Of a DNA stretch of 64,000 nucleotides, positions 12,124 through 23,806 are shown one piece after another; within the stretch, counting starts at the first letter, position 1; each line of letters starts with the position of its first letter. The stretch is from Ostrinia nubilalis (Eukaryota; Arthropoda; Insecta; Lepidoptera; Crambidae). The position numbers and the translations under genes are program-made. The notes beneath the pieces are model-generated. The model had not been told where the DNA came from. It saw nothing but the letters and a program-made list of their open reading frames with translations, and did no database searches. The stretch spans positions 3,162,001 through 3,226,000 of the forward strand of contig NC_087096.1 in assembly GCF_963855985.1 (NCBI RefSeq), given 5' to 3'.

Positions 12124-12243
12124 GGCTGAGTTGCACCATCTTGCTTTGACTTTAACAAACATCAAAAATCTGTCAAACTCCGTACAAAATACATCGGTGA
12201 TCGTTATAGTTACGGTCAAAGTTAGGTATGGTGCAACTCAGTC
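12124..12243. mobile_element. TWA-MITE, copy 5
   Basis: Full-length copy in inverted orientation, preceded by TTA. The far end is slightly decayed (cagtc). Confidence 0.75.
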
Positions 12244-13618
12244 TTTACACTCGTAACTAACTGCATTGAAACCTGAACTTTTTTTTCATTTTCGAGCAAA
12301 ATACTGGCATAATTTTTAATCTAGGATTAACCTGCATTTTAAGTAAGTAAACAACAGCCATGAATTTAACGAATAAAAAGCTCCACCCCATTCTTCATCC
12401 AGTCTTTGTTCTTTTAAATACGGTAGGCGTACTTTATACCTGCATATATCGGAATCAGTATAGAGTTCCTCTATCAGATACATTGTAAGCTTAGTAAATC
12501 TGGGGCGGCGTCACTCAGGGAGCAGCTATAAACCCGTCGGGTCATCACGCCTGCGCGGTTTATGGGTTTTATGACCATGCAGCAGGCCAGACTTGAAGCT
12601 TTAACTTTAACGGATTTAGATAAATTACTCTGCCCTTGGATCTCGATTCTCGAGGCTTGACTGTCAAAAGTTACTGCTTTTATTATTACTGTAAGTGATA
12701 AAATTAGGAAAAATTACATCTACATAACATAAACGGTAACATCTCTAGAATTGTCATCCATTGGTCAATGTTGAAGCTTTTGTAATAAATATTATGCAAG
12801 CACAGTAAGTCCCTCACATAAATTATGAAACTTTTTCATATTATGAATATGGAAATTCAATTATCTATTGTGTTTTCGCAAAGAGACGAATTGTTGACGA
12901 AGAAGACTTTTTGACCTTACTGAAATCTAGGCAAAACTGCGACTACATAACATTATCTAGATGAACAATGTATTTCATCTTAGCTTAGATCAGTAAAATT
13001 CAAACTTTTCCATTCCATAATTTCAAATTACATTACCCAAGACCCACCGATGTTAATCTGAAACTGCATAGTATAATTTTCCGTTACATTGTTGCATCTT
13101 CTACAATTATGCGGCTTTGTGTTATTGACGACGCATGAAACCAGTAAATCAGTCAGCTGGGGGCGAACTCAATCGTATCAGGGAAACTATCACGAAATTG
13201 CTACCCTTGCCTTTGGATGCGAATATATGTAACGGAAACATAATGCGGAAATGAAGACACGATTTTCTTTCATTTTGAATTAGAATTTTTGTTTACAATG
13301 ACACGTGAAAACGAAAGACCTCAGACGTGAGCTCTGAGAATATTTCGTTTCATACAATAAAATGGAGTAAATGTACGATACCAAATCTAATAAGGACAAA
13401 ATTGCTAAATGTATTGGTAAATGCAAGACTTGACCAATGCGGACTTATTTCAAATATTTGAAGAACGCAGAGGAAAGTTATTTTCAGAAAAATTGGGAAA
13501 TTTTCTTGGAAAATCATAAAAACTAAAACCCACTCGGACAAAGTTGCGGATGGAAGCACTTGCTTATGTATTTACCATCTTTGAGACTCTAAATATAACG
13601 TAGCAAATCAAGATTTGT

Positions 13619-13692
13619 ATCCGTGTGGTCCCAGTAAAGTGTTTATCCATAAGGCATTTGAGAGGTCGTGCATTCGAGTCCTTGGGGGGCCT
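13619..13692 (+). repeat. tRNA-like fragment
   Basis: Contains ggtcgtgcattcgagtcctt, a B-box-like segment after a gtggtcccagtaaagtg segment. Likely a decayed SINE. Confidence 0.3.
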
Positions 13693-13989
13693 GTAAGCTA
13701 ACACCAATTAGTAAGGCGACTTATGCGCAGTTTCCTAAAGTCGTTGCGTTATAAAATGTCGTTAACTTTCTGTTAATTGTTTACATAGTGAATGGGTATA
13801 CCTAGCTGTAAATATTTATGTTGCCATGACTTGCTTTTCAATAGATTGTTTTATTCTTTAACCATGTTGATTGTATTCAAAACTGTAATTTCAAGTTTTA
13901 TAAATTGTCGCAATCGAATCTACAACCTAAAATCCCATCTAAAGCATGCAAACATTATCTCTTGTGCCAGATTTATAAATTTAGTGTGT

Positions 13990-14060
13990 AGTACATGGGA
14001 ATCGAACCCAGAATCTCCGGACGAAAACCATCATGAACGCTCTTATACCACACGTATACC
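13990..14060 (-). repeat. tRNA-derived SINE fragment
   Basis: On the minus strand a perfect B-box (gggttcgattccc) follows a ggtataagagcg segment resembling an A-box. Not a functional tRNA. Confidence 0.4.
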
Positions 14061-16380
14061 TACTTATTTAGCTCTACATATAACAGTTTAATGTCCATCA
14101 GAACGCTTTGCGGTCGGTTTAGCCAAATCACTGCTGACGGACGGATAACCCACGTATCGGGCAAGTAGAGATGAATGATGTTGTATGAAATCGATTCGTA
14201 GCACTTCTCGATTGCATGCATAATTTATCAGACTCTAGTTTCTGCCCGCGTAAGCAGCTGTCATTTATGTTTTGCAAATGTTTTATTAAATTGTCGAATA
14301 TTATCGTGTCTATTATTGTATGAATCCTTGTTAACTCATACACTTATCTTAATAGTGAACAGGAAAACACTCGATGAAGCTTGATAGGTTTATTATTGAT
14401 GTGTGCACACAGTGACAATTGAACGTGAACTAAACTAAAAATAAATAGCAATTAACATATAAGCAAACGCCTATTTAATCTAAAGCTTTGACGCTGCAAT
14501 GTTCGATGTAATCGTACAACTACTTCAATGTAAGTAGAGATGCAAAATAGCATCTATTAACAACTACATACGATAGTACAGTACAGCTACAGTCCTCCGC
14601 ACTTTTTTACGCTTCCCCAAGACTACAGGCAAAGGACACTTGCCATGCAGCCTGGTATTCCGCACTCGGGTCTCCCTAACTAAATTGTTTAAGCCGTGAC
14701 GTCTCGCACCAAAGCGGTGCTACCCTACTGTTAAAATGTCCTGGACGCATCCTTGCAATTCTACATTACAGCTGCTAGTATCAACCATCTCCGCTTCTCC
14801 GCCGGAGGGCTCTCAAGCACTCCTCACCAGAGAGTGTTGATTAATCGCCCTCCGTAGATCCTCCGCCCGCGGCACGTGGCGAATACGATTTATAAGTCGC
14901 ACTCCACTCGTACACGATAAACAATGCGATGTGCATAACGTTTCTTGTTCAATAATGTAGATTGCTGATCCAATAACGGCCGGAATGTAATGGATGCTCA
15001 TTATGAATAAACGAACAGATTACTGCAAAGTACGAGTACCTACCTACGTAGCACATAGTCTGTGAATCTATTTTCATTTACCCACGTCCATCATAGCAAC
15101 CTAGCTCTTTGATTTGACTCATGTATGTCCATCGCTCATTAGGAAATAAAGTTTTATTTGACTTCTTATGCCAGTTGCAGAACAAAAGCTGCTTCGCTCG
15201 CTAAAGATAAAGATAAAGTTAAGCTGACGCAGTTTTCCATAGTTGTTGTGTTCAAAGTGCAAACTATAAACTACTTAGCTTGGTCTGCAAGCCGTATTAG
15301 ACTGATTTGATAACAGAAAAAAATTAAAAGCACTTCCACAGCAAGACATTCCATGTTTTAAAGCCAGTAGCGCGTATATGTGTTCAGTATTCATCGATTG
15401 GTCCTGCGCTACATTCTGTCACTGCGCAGCGAGCCGTGTTGACGTGCTCTTACGACAGCCTACTAAATACCCGTCGACAAGGAATGCCCGGAACCACACG
15501 AGTTTATAGGAATTTCTTCATGAATACGTTTAAAATAGTTTACTTTCTCGTTCCTTATCTTATCTGGCCGATCCATCGCTATTAGATTGAAGATTACGAA
15601 AACTAAGCCAACTTCCTCCGTTTTCATTTATAAACATGGAGGCAGACTGTCTACTCAGATTAAATACAGTTTTACATGTCTGTAACGACGTAAACTTGTA
15701 TGATAATTAAGACGCCCTTTCATTACTTAAATGAAAACTATACTTTCATATTTTAATCGGCCCGGTCGGATTTCCAATTATAACTCTATTACTCTGAATG
15801 CCCTGATCCTATCCTTATTGATTTTAGTTTTTGTTTTACCCACCTTTCACCTTGTTGTGCAAATTTTAATAATTACACAAACAATGCAACATAATAAAAC
15901 AACATGAGAGAACAATTTACATCAAAATCTCAGTGAGAGATTTTTAAGCTTTTGTTTCAGTATTAATTAAGTATTGACGTCGCATTTTGTTAACAAATTA
16001 AAGGCTTAATTTGAAGAAAGTTTTGAACATCTACAATTAAAAAAACCTCAACACTCATCCAAAGGAATGTAAGGTATACCCACATTTCTTTGTCCTACAG
16101 ATAACTCCTCGTTGTAATTCCGATACCTCATCCTCGCAACATTAAAAGTAAATACTAAAATGAGTTATTACACCTTCGTGCAAAATATGAGTCGACAATG
16201 GCATATCTCTATCGTAGCCTATAAATCGACATTAACGCCGTTTTATTGGTCGCCGTCGCGGCTGCTATTGGTTAATCTACAGCATTGTCCACTACTAATA
16301 ACCCGCAGCGCATGCCGGTGAAAACTAGGTTTACACATCACGATTAGCCGGTCACGATTTTGAAAAAGTAATAGAAAAGA

Positions 16381-16903
16381 CAATGCCGGAAATTGGCGTC
16401 TTTTTTTTTTCGCGCGGCCATCGACCAAACCTTGTTTTTTGATTACAAAATAGTGTAATAAACCAAACTTAGTACGACATGTATACCTCTAAACTTAGTC
16501 TGAACTGAGTTACGAGCATCAGAAGTTTGATGATTTTCATACTAGATTTGCTGTTTGGGCGCAAGTTTTGTAAGAAATTGCAACAAAATAATGACATTTT
16601 ATGTGTAAACAAACAATACCATCCATTAAAGGCTCCAGACATCAGTATGCAGCAGAATCAGCGCAATAAAAAAATAGCGCAATATTTTGTTGCAATTTCT
16701 TACAAAACTTGCGCGCAAAAAGCAAATCTAGTATGAAAATAATTAAACTTCTAATGCTCGTAACTCAGTTCAGACTGAGTTTAGAGGTATACATGCCATA
16801 GTAAGTTTGGTTTAAAACACTATTTTGAAATCAAAAAACAAAGTTTGGTCGATGGCCGCGCGAAAAAAAAAAGACGCCACCTTCCATACAAAATCTGGCA
16901 TTG
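16381..16903. mobile_element. 520-bp palindromic element
   Basis: Arms of about 200 bp (from caatgcc and ggcgtctttttttttt inwards to ttgtaagaaattgcaaca) face each other around a short centre near 16600-16680. The match is high over the whole arm, including the cgcgcggccatcgaccaaac block. No transposase. Confidence 0.85.
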
Positions 16904-17059
16904 CCATTTGTATACCATTGTTTGATTGAAAATTTACCTAGGGATAGGTAAGTAAATTTCATATTCACCAGATGCTAATAATAAGCTACGCCAGGATTTT
17001 TCATATTTCATCCACTGCTGAACCTGTCACCTGTTACATAAAGAACATTTTATAAGCTC

Positions 17060-17110
17060 ACTAGCGGCCACCCGCGACTTCGTACGCGTGCCTTGGACCT
17101 TAGGGGTGGA
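17060..17110 (-). mobile_element. Helitron-like 3' end fragment
   Basis: Only the terminal palindrome and CTAGT end (minus strand cgaagtcgcgggtggccgctagt) are recognisable. Confidence 0.35.
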
Positions 17111-17934
17111 GTTTCGTAAAATCTTTTCTTAGCGGATGCCTACATTATAAAATCTACCTGTGTAGAATAGAATGAAAGAATAGAGCTATATTGCCCCTCA
17201 ATTTCGTGTTTCAAATACCGAAGCAGCCGATCGTATCCCACTAAGATCGGAACCTGTAAACAGCCTGAAGTTTGGAGCGTGCGCTCGCGCGTGGGCCCGC
17301 AGCGACGACCCATAACACGCTTAATTACAGTTGTTTATACGTTTATTCGCCATTTGAATAATACTAATGCGGTACACGATAAAATAGAAGCCATTCGCGC
17401 GGATTCATGTTGATATTATAAAGCGGGGATGCGCAGAAAGTCCGTTTGTACAAGTTATAAGCACAAGAAAAGAAGATTACCTTGAAGAATATGCACCTTG
17501 GATTAGCTAGAATTAGTCGTATTTAGCTTAGACAAAACGGTCATTCGAATGATAAATTTTCTATGACACATTTTAACTTCGTGGAGGAATCGTATGCGTA
17601 CTGAATTGGAAGCTGCAGCAGATTAAATTTTTAACTAATAACTCGAGCTTCCCATTAATAAGTGACCTAAGAATGAAAAGCGCTTCTTGTTATTGCGTTA
17701 TTTACGAGATAAAAATCTGTGCTTTTAATTTTCGAGGCACCTACTTCTTACCTCGATATAAACTAATATGCGCCACTGCATCCGTGTTATAAATTGTTGA
17801 GCCAACTGCTTATTGAAGATTATTATCATAGGCTACAATTTTCAATTAGAAACTAGCAGTCGCGCTAGATGAGTGAGCGTAGTTATTAATTAATCTTTGT
17901 AAACCTTAAAGCTTTTGGTGCACCTAAGCTTGAG

Positions 17935-18105
17935 CACACTACAGCATGCCATAAAAAACTCATAAAACTCATTCATTTTTGTAAATAGGCTTTTAAAAAG
18001 CACTTTTACACGTCCCAGTATTAACCCTACCACTGCTTCGGGACAATAAATGCTGAGAAGAAGCAGCGCAAGAAACTCAGTCACTATTGTCAGTCTCCTT
18101 TTCAA
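17935..18105 (+). repeat. interspersed repeat, gctgagaagaagc type, copy 2
   Basis: Shares ataaaactcattcattt, cttttaaaaagcacttttac, ccagtattaaccctaccact and gctgagaagaagcagcgcaa with the copy at 20095. Confidence 0.6.
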
Positions 18106-19227
18106 GGGTTTACAGTCAAACATTTTTATCTTTTATATAATTATCAAATGTATAGTAGCCCTTTTTCCTTAAGGTGCTTTTAATATGTGCTTTAAATTTA
18201 TGAATGGGCAATTCTACAACAGTTCATGCCTCCATATTCCCGTATTTATTCCCGCTCTGCTAGTTTTAGGATTACTGTTAGTATCTCTACAGTGTGGACA
18301 TCTACAGTCGTGCCCCTCCGTCGTGAACAGCATACATATTTAATATTGGCCAAGAAATTCATGCTAACTGCCTTGTAATAGTATACTAATTAGCGTAAGA
18401 TAAAACCGATAGTAATCAAATAGTGAGGAAATGGAAATTATTTAAGCGAGTATTAGTTTTTATGGCCGCCTCTGACTTTACATTTTGTGTATTGTTCCTT
18501 AAACGACTTTCATAAGAATCATCAGTTTGTTTCAGCGAGCAATATTTAGAAAATTTGAGTCATGATCTGCCATTTGCATGATTTTAAGAGTCTTATCCAT
18601 TTCTAGTTTGCCACCGACTTTTAACTTTTATGTAAGTTACACAAGCATAGTGTTTTTCTAATAACAACTTTCCTTTTAATATACCGGACCTGCCCAAGAA
18701 TATTCAATGTCCATCAAAGGAGATTTACTATTATCAACACTTCACTAGAAGCTCAATTATTTTATGAGCTTTCAGGATACCGTAGTTTAATTAAAAATCG
18801 CCGGCACATTTAGTTACAATTTATTACGTATTTCATTTATGAAGACGTCAGAATATCCATTCTTCGATCAACCTGATATTCTAATAAGAAAAAACAGCGG
18901 CTTAGAAGCGTTTTATCTACGATCGAACTTTGTCAGACGCATATTGCCTCCAGCCATCAATAAGGCTTACAACAATGTTGTAACTAAGCACTTAAGTTTT
19001 ACTCTCATTTGTAACATAACTTCCTTTTATAATAAAGCTCGCTTGGTTATAAGCACTCGTGGCCGCTTTTTATCCTTTTAAAACCATTTTTAGAAACTAC
19101 TAATAAGCAGCCACTTACGTACGTGCTTGTATGGAAATGTATGGCTAATGGAAATGTTCACACGTCCTTACATGCAATCATTCAATTATAAGTTACGATT
19201 TTCTAATGCCGTGTCATTTTGTTGCAG

Positions 19228-19289
19228 GTCTGATGAAGAGGAATCTGGAGTCGGGTGACTCACTAGAAGATGTGAATAGAAGAATCATA
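19228..19289 (+). CDS. orphan internal exon, unknown gene
   Basis: A 62-base segment is bordered by cattttgttgcag and GTAAGT. It is open in only one frame, phase 1 in and phase 0 out, and reads LMKRNLESGDSLEDVNRRII. The composition is coding-like in an AT-rich, repeat-filled region. I do not recognise the protein. The L-x-x-R ... SG-x-S ... R spacing is loosely like an NMP-kinase lid, which is speculation. No neighbouring exon was found, so a gene with long introns may cross the left part of the window on this strand. Confidence 0.4.
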
Positions 19290-19918
19290 GTAAGTGTATT
19301 TATTTCATTTACCTAGGTACTTACATTCCTAATATATTACCGAGGTATTTAAGAAAATTAATTGGAAACTGCATACTTATCACCAATAAATGCTTTATTT
19401 TAACATACCTAGTTGTGGCAATTTACTTTAATTTAAAATGTTTTATCAGTTGTGACTTATGATTTTTTGTGATTTTTGGTAAAAATCGACAGCATATTAA
19501 TATTTTTGCTGACTCATGGCTTCTATCAATATAATATTGTAACAATAAGCTGTTACTTTTTATCAACTATCTCACATAAATTAGAGTTAATTTAGCTATT
19601 GTTTTTGCCTATGGAACCCTGTATGTATGAGCTTCGGACATGGCTCCTTACGCCGAGGGTCTTGGCGGTCTAGTGAGTGTGCCATCTTACTGGCCTGCTA
19701 AGTCCCAAGCTGTATGGAACCATAACAACAGGAAATTCGCCGGTGAGAAGATACCGAAGATATTTAAATAAGTTCCTAATTTATGTAATATTGTATACCT
19801 TACAAATATCAGTACTGTAGGATGTACGTGTAGGCAGAAAAAAAAAGTAAGTACGAGTAGTAATACTCAATACCTACTTCATGTACATATATCACCTTAT
19901 ATTACAAGGAGGCTTATG

Positions 19919-20030
19919 CCCGTTTTCACCATCAATCCCTAATTTTTAAGTGACCCCTATGAAAACAAAATGCTTGTTATGTCATACCATAGGGGTCACT
20001 TAAAACTTAGGGATTGATGGTGAAAACGGA
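19919..20030. mobile_element. short MITE, second copy
   Basis: The same foldback as at 3613, with cleaner arms (cgttttcaccatcaatccct and complement). It directly precedes TWA-MITE copy 6. Confidence 0.75.
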
Positions 20031-20035
20031 CATTA

Positions 20036-20303
20036 GGCTGGGTTGCACCATCTTACTTTAACTTTGACAAAGGTCAAAAATCTGTCAAATTCTATTAAAG
20101 TTACGTAAAAAAAAGTCATAAAACTCATTTATTTCTGTAAATAGGCTTTAAAAAAGGACTTTTACATGTCCCAGTATTAACCCTACCACTGCTTCAGGAC
20201 AATAAATGGACCAGTGCTGAGAAGAAGCAGCGCAAGAAACTCAGACACTATGGTATAATACGGTCAAAGTTATGTGGTGGTGGTTAGGTGGTGCAACTCA
20301 GCC
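20036..20303. mobile_element. TWA-MITE, copy 6, interrupted
   Basis: Both ends are present and TTA flanks each side (20033-20035 and 20304-20306). The middle is interrupted at about 20095-20262 by a copy of the gctgagaagaagc interspersed repeat. Confidence 0.75.
20095..20262 (+). repeat. interspersed repeat, copy 3, inside a MITE
   Basis: A copy of the same repeat lies within TWA-MITE copy 6, showing the insertion order. A short truncated relative is at about 50613-50666. Confidence 0.6.
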
Positions 20304-20306
20304 TTA

Positions 20307-23247
20307 TATGATACAAATTATACATTTATGTCTAAATTTTATATATTTTGTGTACTATCTTAATAGCTAAATCGTATTCGATTTATGTAAATAACATTTT
20401 ACATTGGACTAGTTGTAGTCTAATAGATAGTGTGCTAAGTTTTGTTTCACATTAAACGTCAGTAACTTTATAAATATCAAGCAGAACTGAATTTTATTTC
20501 ACACAATTTCAAATAGAGTTCACAATCCAATATCACTAAAGTGCAAAGAATACTTTTATCTGTCCTCCCACATCGAGTTAACTCTAGATAAAATCGATAT
20601 CGATAACGTTTGCAACGAGACACGACACTTGTCGCAAATGAACTGTACAGTGCACTACAATAGTTTCAACTCAAATTGTGCCATAAATCTAGAGCAATAC
20701 GGGATAGTTTAACATTTGAGGCATGCTGTATAGTCATCAATGTCGATCAGATGCTAAATGGCTTTACATTTATTTTTGAGCGGACGTGAGCGACGCGACA
20801 CAACCTTACTCTTACGTGTTCCGTTGACTTATTTTAAAAGCCAAATCAAAATAACGATTCACGCATTTCATTTCATTATTTTGTTGAGTTCTTTAGTTCA
20901 TCATTTCTTTAGTTGCAAGACTTGCAAGTAGTTGAGTTGAAGACGATACTGGCATCTTAGATATTATTACCTTGTGTTTTCTGCCTCTACTGATTACAAA
21001 GAATTCTAAATTGAACCATAATAAAAATGTAAAACTCCTATTTCAGCAGTTGCATATAGAGTCTAATATTACCTAGTATTATATTATCTGTGATATTACT
21101 AAACAATGTAGGTAACTTAATTTTACAAACCTTTGGCTTTGAAATCTTTGTAACGTTGTTTGATGAAAATCGCAGTAGTCAGGCAAATCACTACACGAAT
21201 TATCTTTAATATAAATAATGCATGGGACCTGTGAGAACTCCTCCTGACCTTATTTGCTAAACGCTGCGAGTGATAACTGTTAATTTATTCGCAGCAATCC
21301 GCGACTCCGAGTGCCCCGCAGTCATATTCTTGGCAGGGCTAGCTGCTATGAATGTAGTTTTACAAAACGAACCATTGCAACTGAATAAATGTACAATACA
21401 TACAGTGCCATCTTATATAAACATATAATTCTTCGCTAGTGAACAACAGTGGTCTTAAGTTGGCGCCCAACGTGGTGGTAAATCATATTCTCATTGTAGG
21501 TAGAGCAAAAAGTTCTTTTTTTAATTAATTCAGATTTAATGTTATACACAACTTGATTTGACACTATGTCTGTTTTCTTCGGGAATCTAAGCCAGAATCC
21601 CCGAGTCGAGAAAGTCCAACTTCTAACCACTTAACTGATTCGTTTTCTCCAGAGAATGAGTGTAATAATGAAAATATGACTAAATAATAAAAGTTTTTAA
21701 AATTCATTTTGTTTCTTAATAACAAATATTAAGGTTGTTTTTAAATATATTATGTTATTGTTCATTAAAAGTAAGAGTTAGCATGATATACCTTTGCATA
21801 AATAAATAATATGGATGATCTTTCGATGACGTTTGACATAAAGATGAATGTTGCGTTTGATACCCGTTGCTCTGTTTCAATTAATTCCTAACATTACCTC
21901 CGGCAACCCTATCGCCTCAGGCGTTACGTTGCGTGCGTATGTCACTTCCCTCCGAGTGACGCGTCCGGCTGCGCCCGCGCACCCGACGCACGATGATCGA
22001 CCGCGAACGAACATTCGCATACATCATGCGAACGCACTTACCCGCTCATCTGCATTTACGTACAAATTCGCGATAACAAGCTGTATCAATTTGAATACTG
22101 ATCACTCGGTTTGAAAGGTGCAAGGAAGCAGTAGGTAGGTATTTAGACACTCATCTATAAATAATAGTAAGCCTATGTTATGTAAATATGTTCGTAGTTA
22201 TTGCATTTATGAATAACAAATTGTTATCCTATTGAAATTACTTTATTTTATGTAATTGGCCCGCAAATAATGGAATTTTTTGCTTTTTGGCATTAATAAT
22301 AATGTCTGATTTTTTGCCGCCATAAGCGTCTGACATGGCACTATCGAGCATACTACTGCTATGCTATAGTTATTATCAATTTTGGGATGTATATATTTTG
22401 AAAGAATCTAAAACCGCCTAAATTGTGGATATCCTTCAAGAAAAAGTGCTGCATACCGTTTTCTGCACACTACCATGACGTAGCTATACTTAATTGCCCA
22501 CAATTAATCAGTTGTGTTCCTGTGTGAACCTGTGTTCTAGTACTAATATATTCATATCGTAAGCTCATAACTAACGCTTTTTCATGTGTATACTTAACAG
22601 TTACAATGTCCATCGTCAAGGTTCAGAGCAGAGTTAGTCCGGACAATTTCAATATTAATGAGCCCGGATCATTAATTGTCCCATACAACGTCTGTTTAAT
22701 TAAGGCCCTGATTGACGACGTTTGCGTCAGTCACCATTGAAAGCGCGTCGGGCTTGGGAGGTCACGTTGTCTGCGACAATGCTACTGAAATTGTGGCTGC
22801 CACTACACACTCGTACTTCTAGGTAGTATTAAGATATCTTCTAGTATTTGTTAAGACAATCTTTGATGGGTGACATGAAGCTTTATTGTATTAGTATTGA
22901 GTAATGAACAAAGTTCTTGAACTTTTTGAACGACTAAATTGAACTTTTTTGTACGTTATCCCTAATTTTAAGCCTACTCTGTTACTGTAATTGTATTGTA
23001 GAGTGGAGGTCATATTTTACTTTAATTTTCTTCAAGGGAAGAACTTGTGTATTTATTTTACCTACATAATGTAACAGTTGTAACATTTCGTTTTCATAAT
23101 GTCGCTTAAGTATACATATTTTTTTTTAATTTCTCCCTATCCTGTCTTCAATCAAAATCAGTACAGCACTCGGTATTTTGTTTAAAGCCGCAATAAGGGC
23201 TTGTTTTAAAATATGACCTTGTATTCAATTTCCCACTGTATTTCATT
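20307..23247. other. spacer or intron, mostly unique DNA
   Basis: Few recognisable repeats. Segments such as 21880-22040 and 22610-22800 are GC-richer and contain TAAT-rich motifs, possibly regulatory. No exon could be supported. Confidence 0.4.
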
Positions 23248-23484
23248 AGCAGTAGTGTCGAAGGTTGGTTGAGTGTCGCCGCAGAGCTGGGGTTTCAAAG
23301 CGGCATGTGCCTCCCGTTATGCAATGCCCTTGGAAATCCCAAACATGCTGGCGACCGCTGGCTCCGTCGTCGCCAAGAAGAATACGGAACATTTATAATG
23401 TATTTTGTTTATTTACTTTGTGTAACTATTTGTGTGTTTATTTTAAGATCTAAGAAACATTTCAATTCTGTATTTGACGAGTAG
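23248..23484 (+). CDS. possible 3'-terminal exon or element remnant
   Basis: A pyrimidine-rich acceptor (tttcattagcag) is followed by 237 bases open to a TAG stop if entered in phase 2. The first 45 codons are GC-rich and coding-like (GNPKHAGDRWLRRRQEEYG). The rest is AT-rich and reads as a hydrophobic stretch (MYFVYLLCVTICVFIL), which may be real membrane sequence or just translated AT-rich DNA. It would lie tail to tail with PARN. It may instead be a decayed mobile-element ORF. It does not fit directly after the 19228 exon, whose out phase is 0. Confidence 0.25.
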   Translation, partial: SSSVEGWLSVAAELGFQSGMCLPLCNALGNPKHAGDRWLRRRQEEYGTFIMYFVYLLCVTICVFILRSKKHFNSVFDE

Positions 23485-23794
23485 AATCACCCTGCAGGAC
23501 GGGCTTTTTTCCAAGCTTGACTTCATTTCGCATGCTCTATGATTTTGGTATTTAAACTAATTTATTGTAACCTCTACTATTTTGTATATGCATACTGTTT
23601 TATGATTTTTATCGGATTTATTGTTTGTACTTATTATTTGTTAATTTACTTGGAAATGTGTGCAAGAGAAACAGGTGCCCTATATTATAGACCGTATGGA
23701 TGGACAGTAATACAGTTCGGTCCTATAAAATTTTCTTTTTATGCTTTTGAGGGTGGACCGAAAAAATTAAACCACAAAATGATGTCAACATTCA

Positions 23795-23800
23795 TTTATT
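23795..23800 (-). terminator. poly(A) signal after the PARN tail exon
   Basis: AATAAA on the minus strand starts 6 bases after the TAA stop at 23807-23809, implying an extremely short 3'UTR. Confidence 0.55.
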
Positions 23801-23806
23801 CTACGC

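Larger units (their letters stand above)
12244..16380. other. non-genic stretch with SINE remnants
   Basis: No supported exon. Besides the tRNA-like fragments, 14570-14880 is somewhat GC-richer (ctccgccggagg and a cctccgcccgcgg segment) without a readable ORF. Confidence 0.45.

Noticed and set aside
19650..19771. 42-codon plus-strand ORF starting MAPYAEGLGG
   Set aside because: Short, no splice signals and a repeat-like context; I could not support it as a gene.
21297..21390. Possible plus-strand exon after ttattcgcag
   Set aside because: No convincing donor and frames close quickly.
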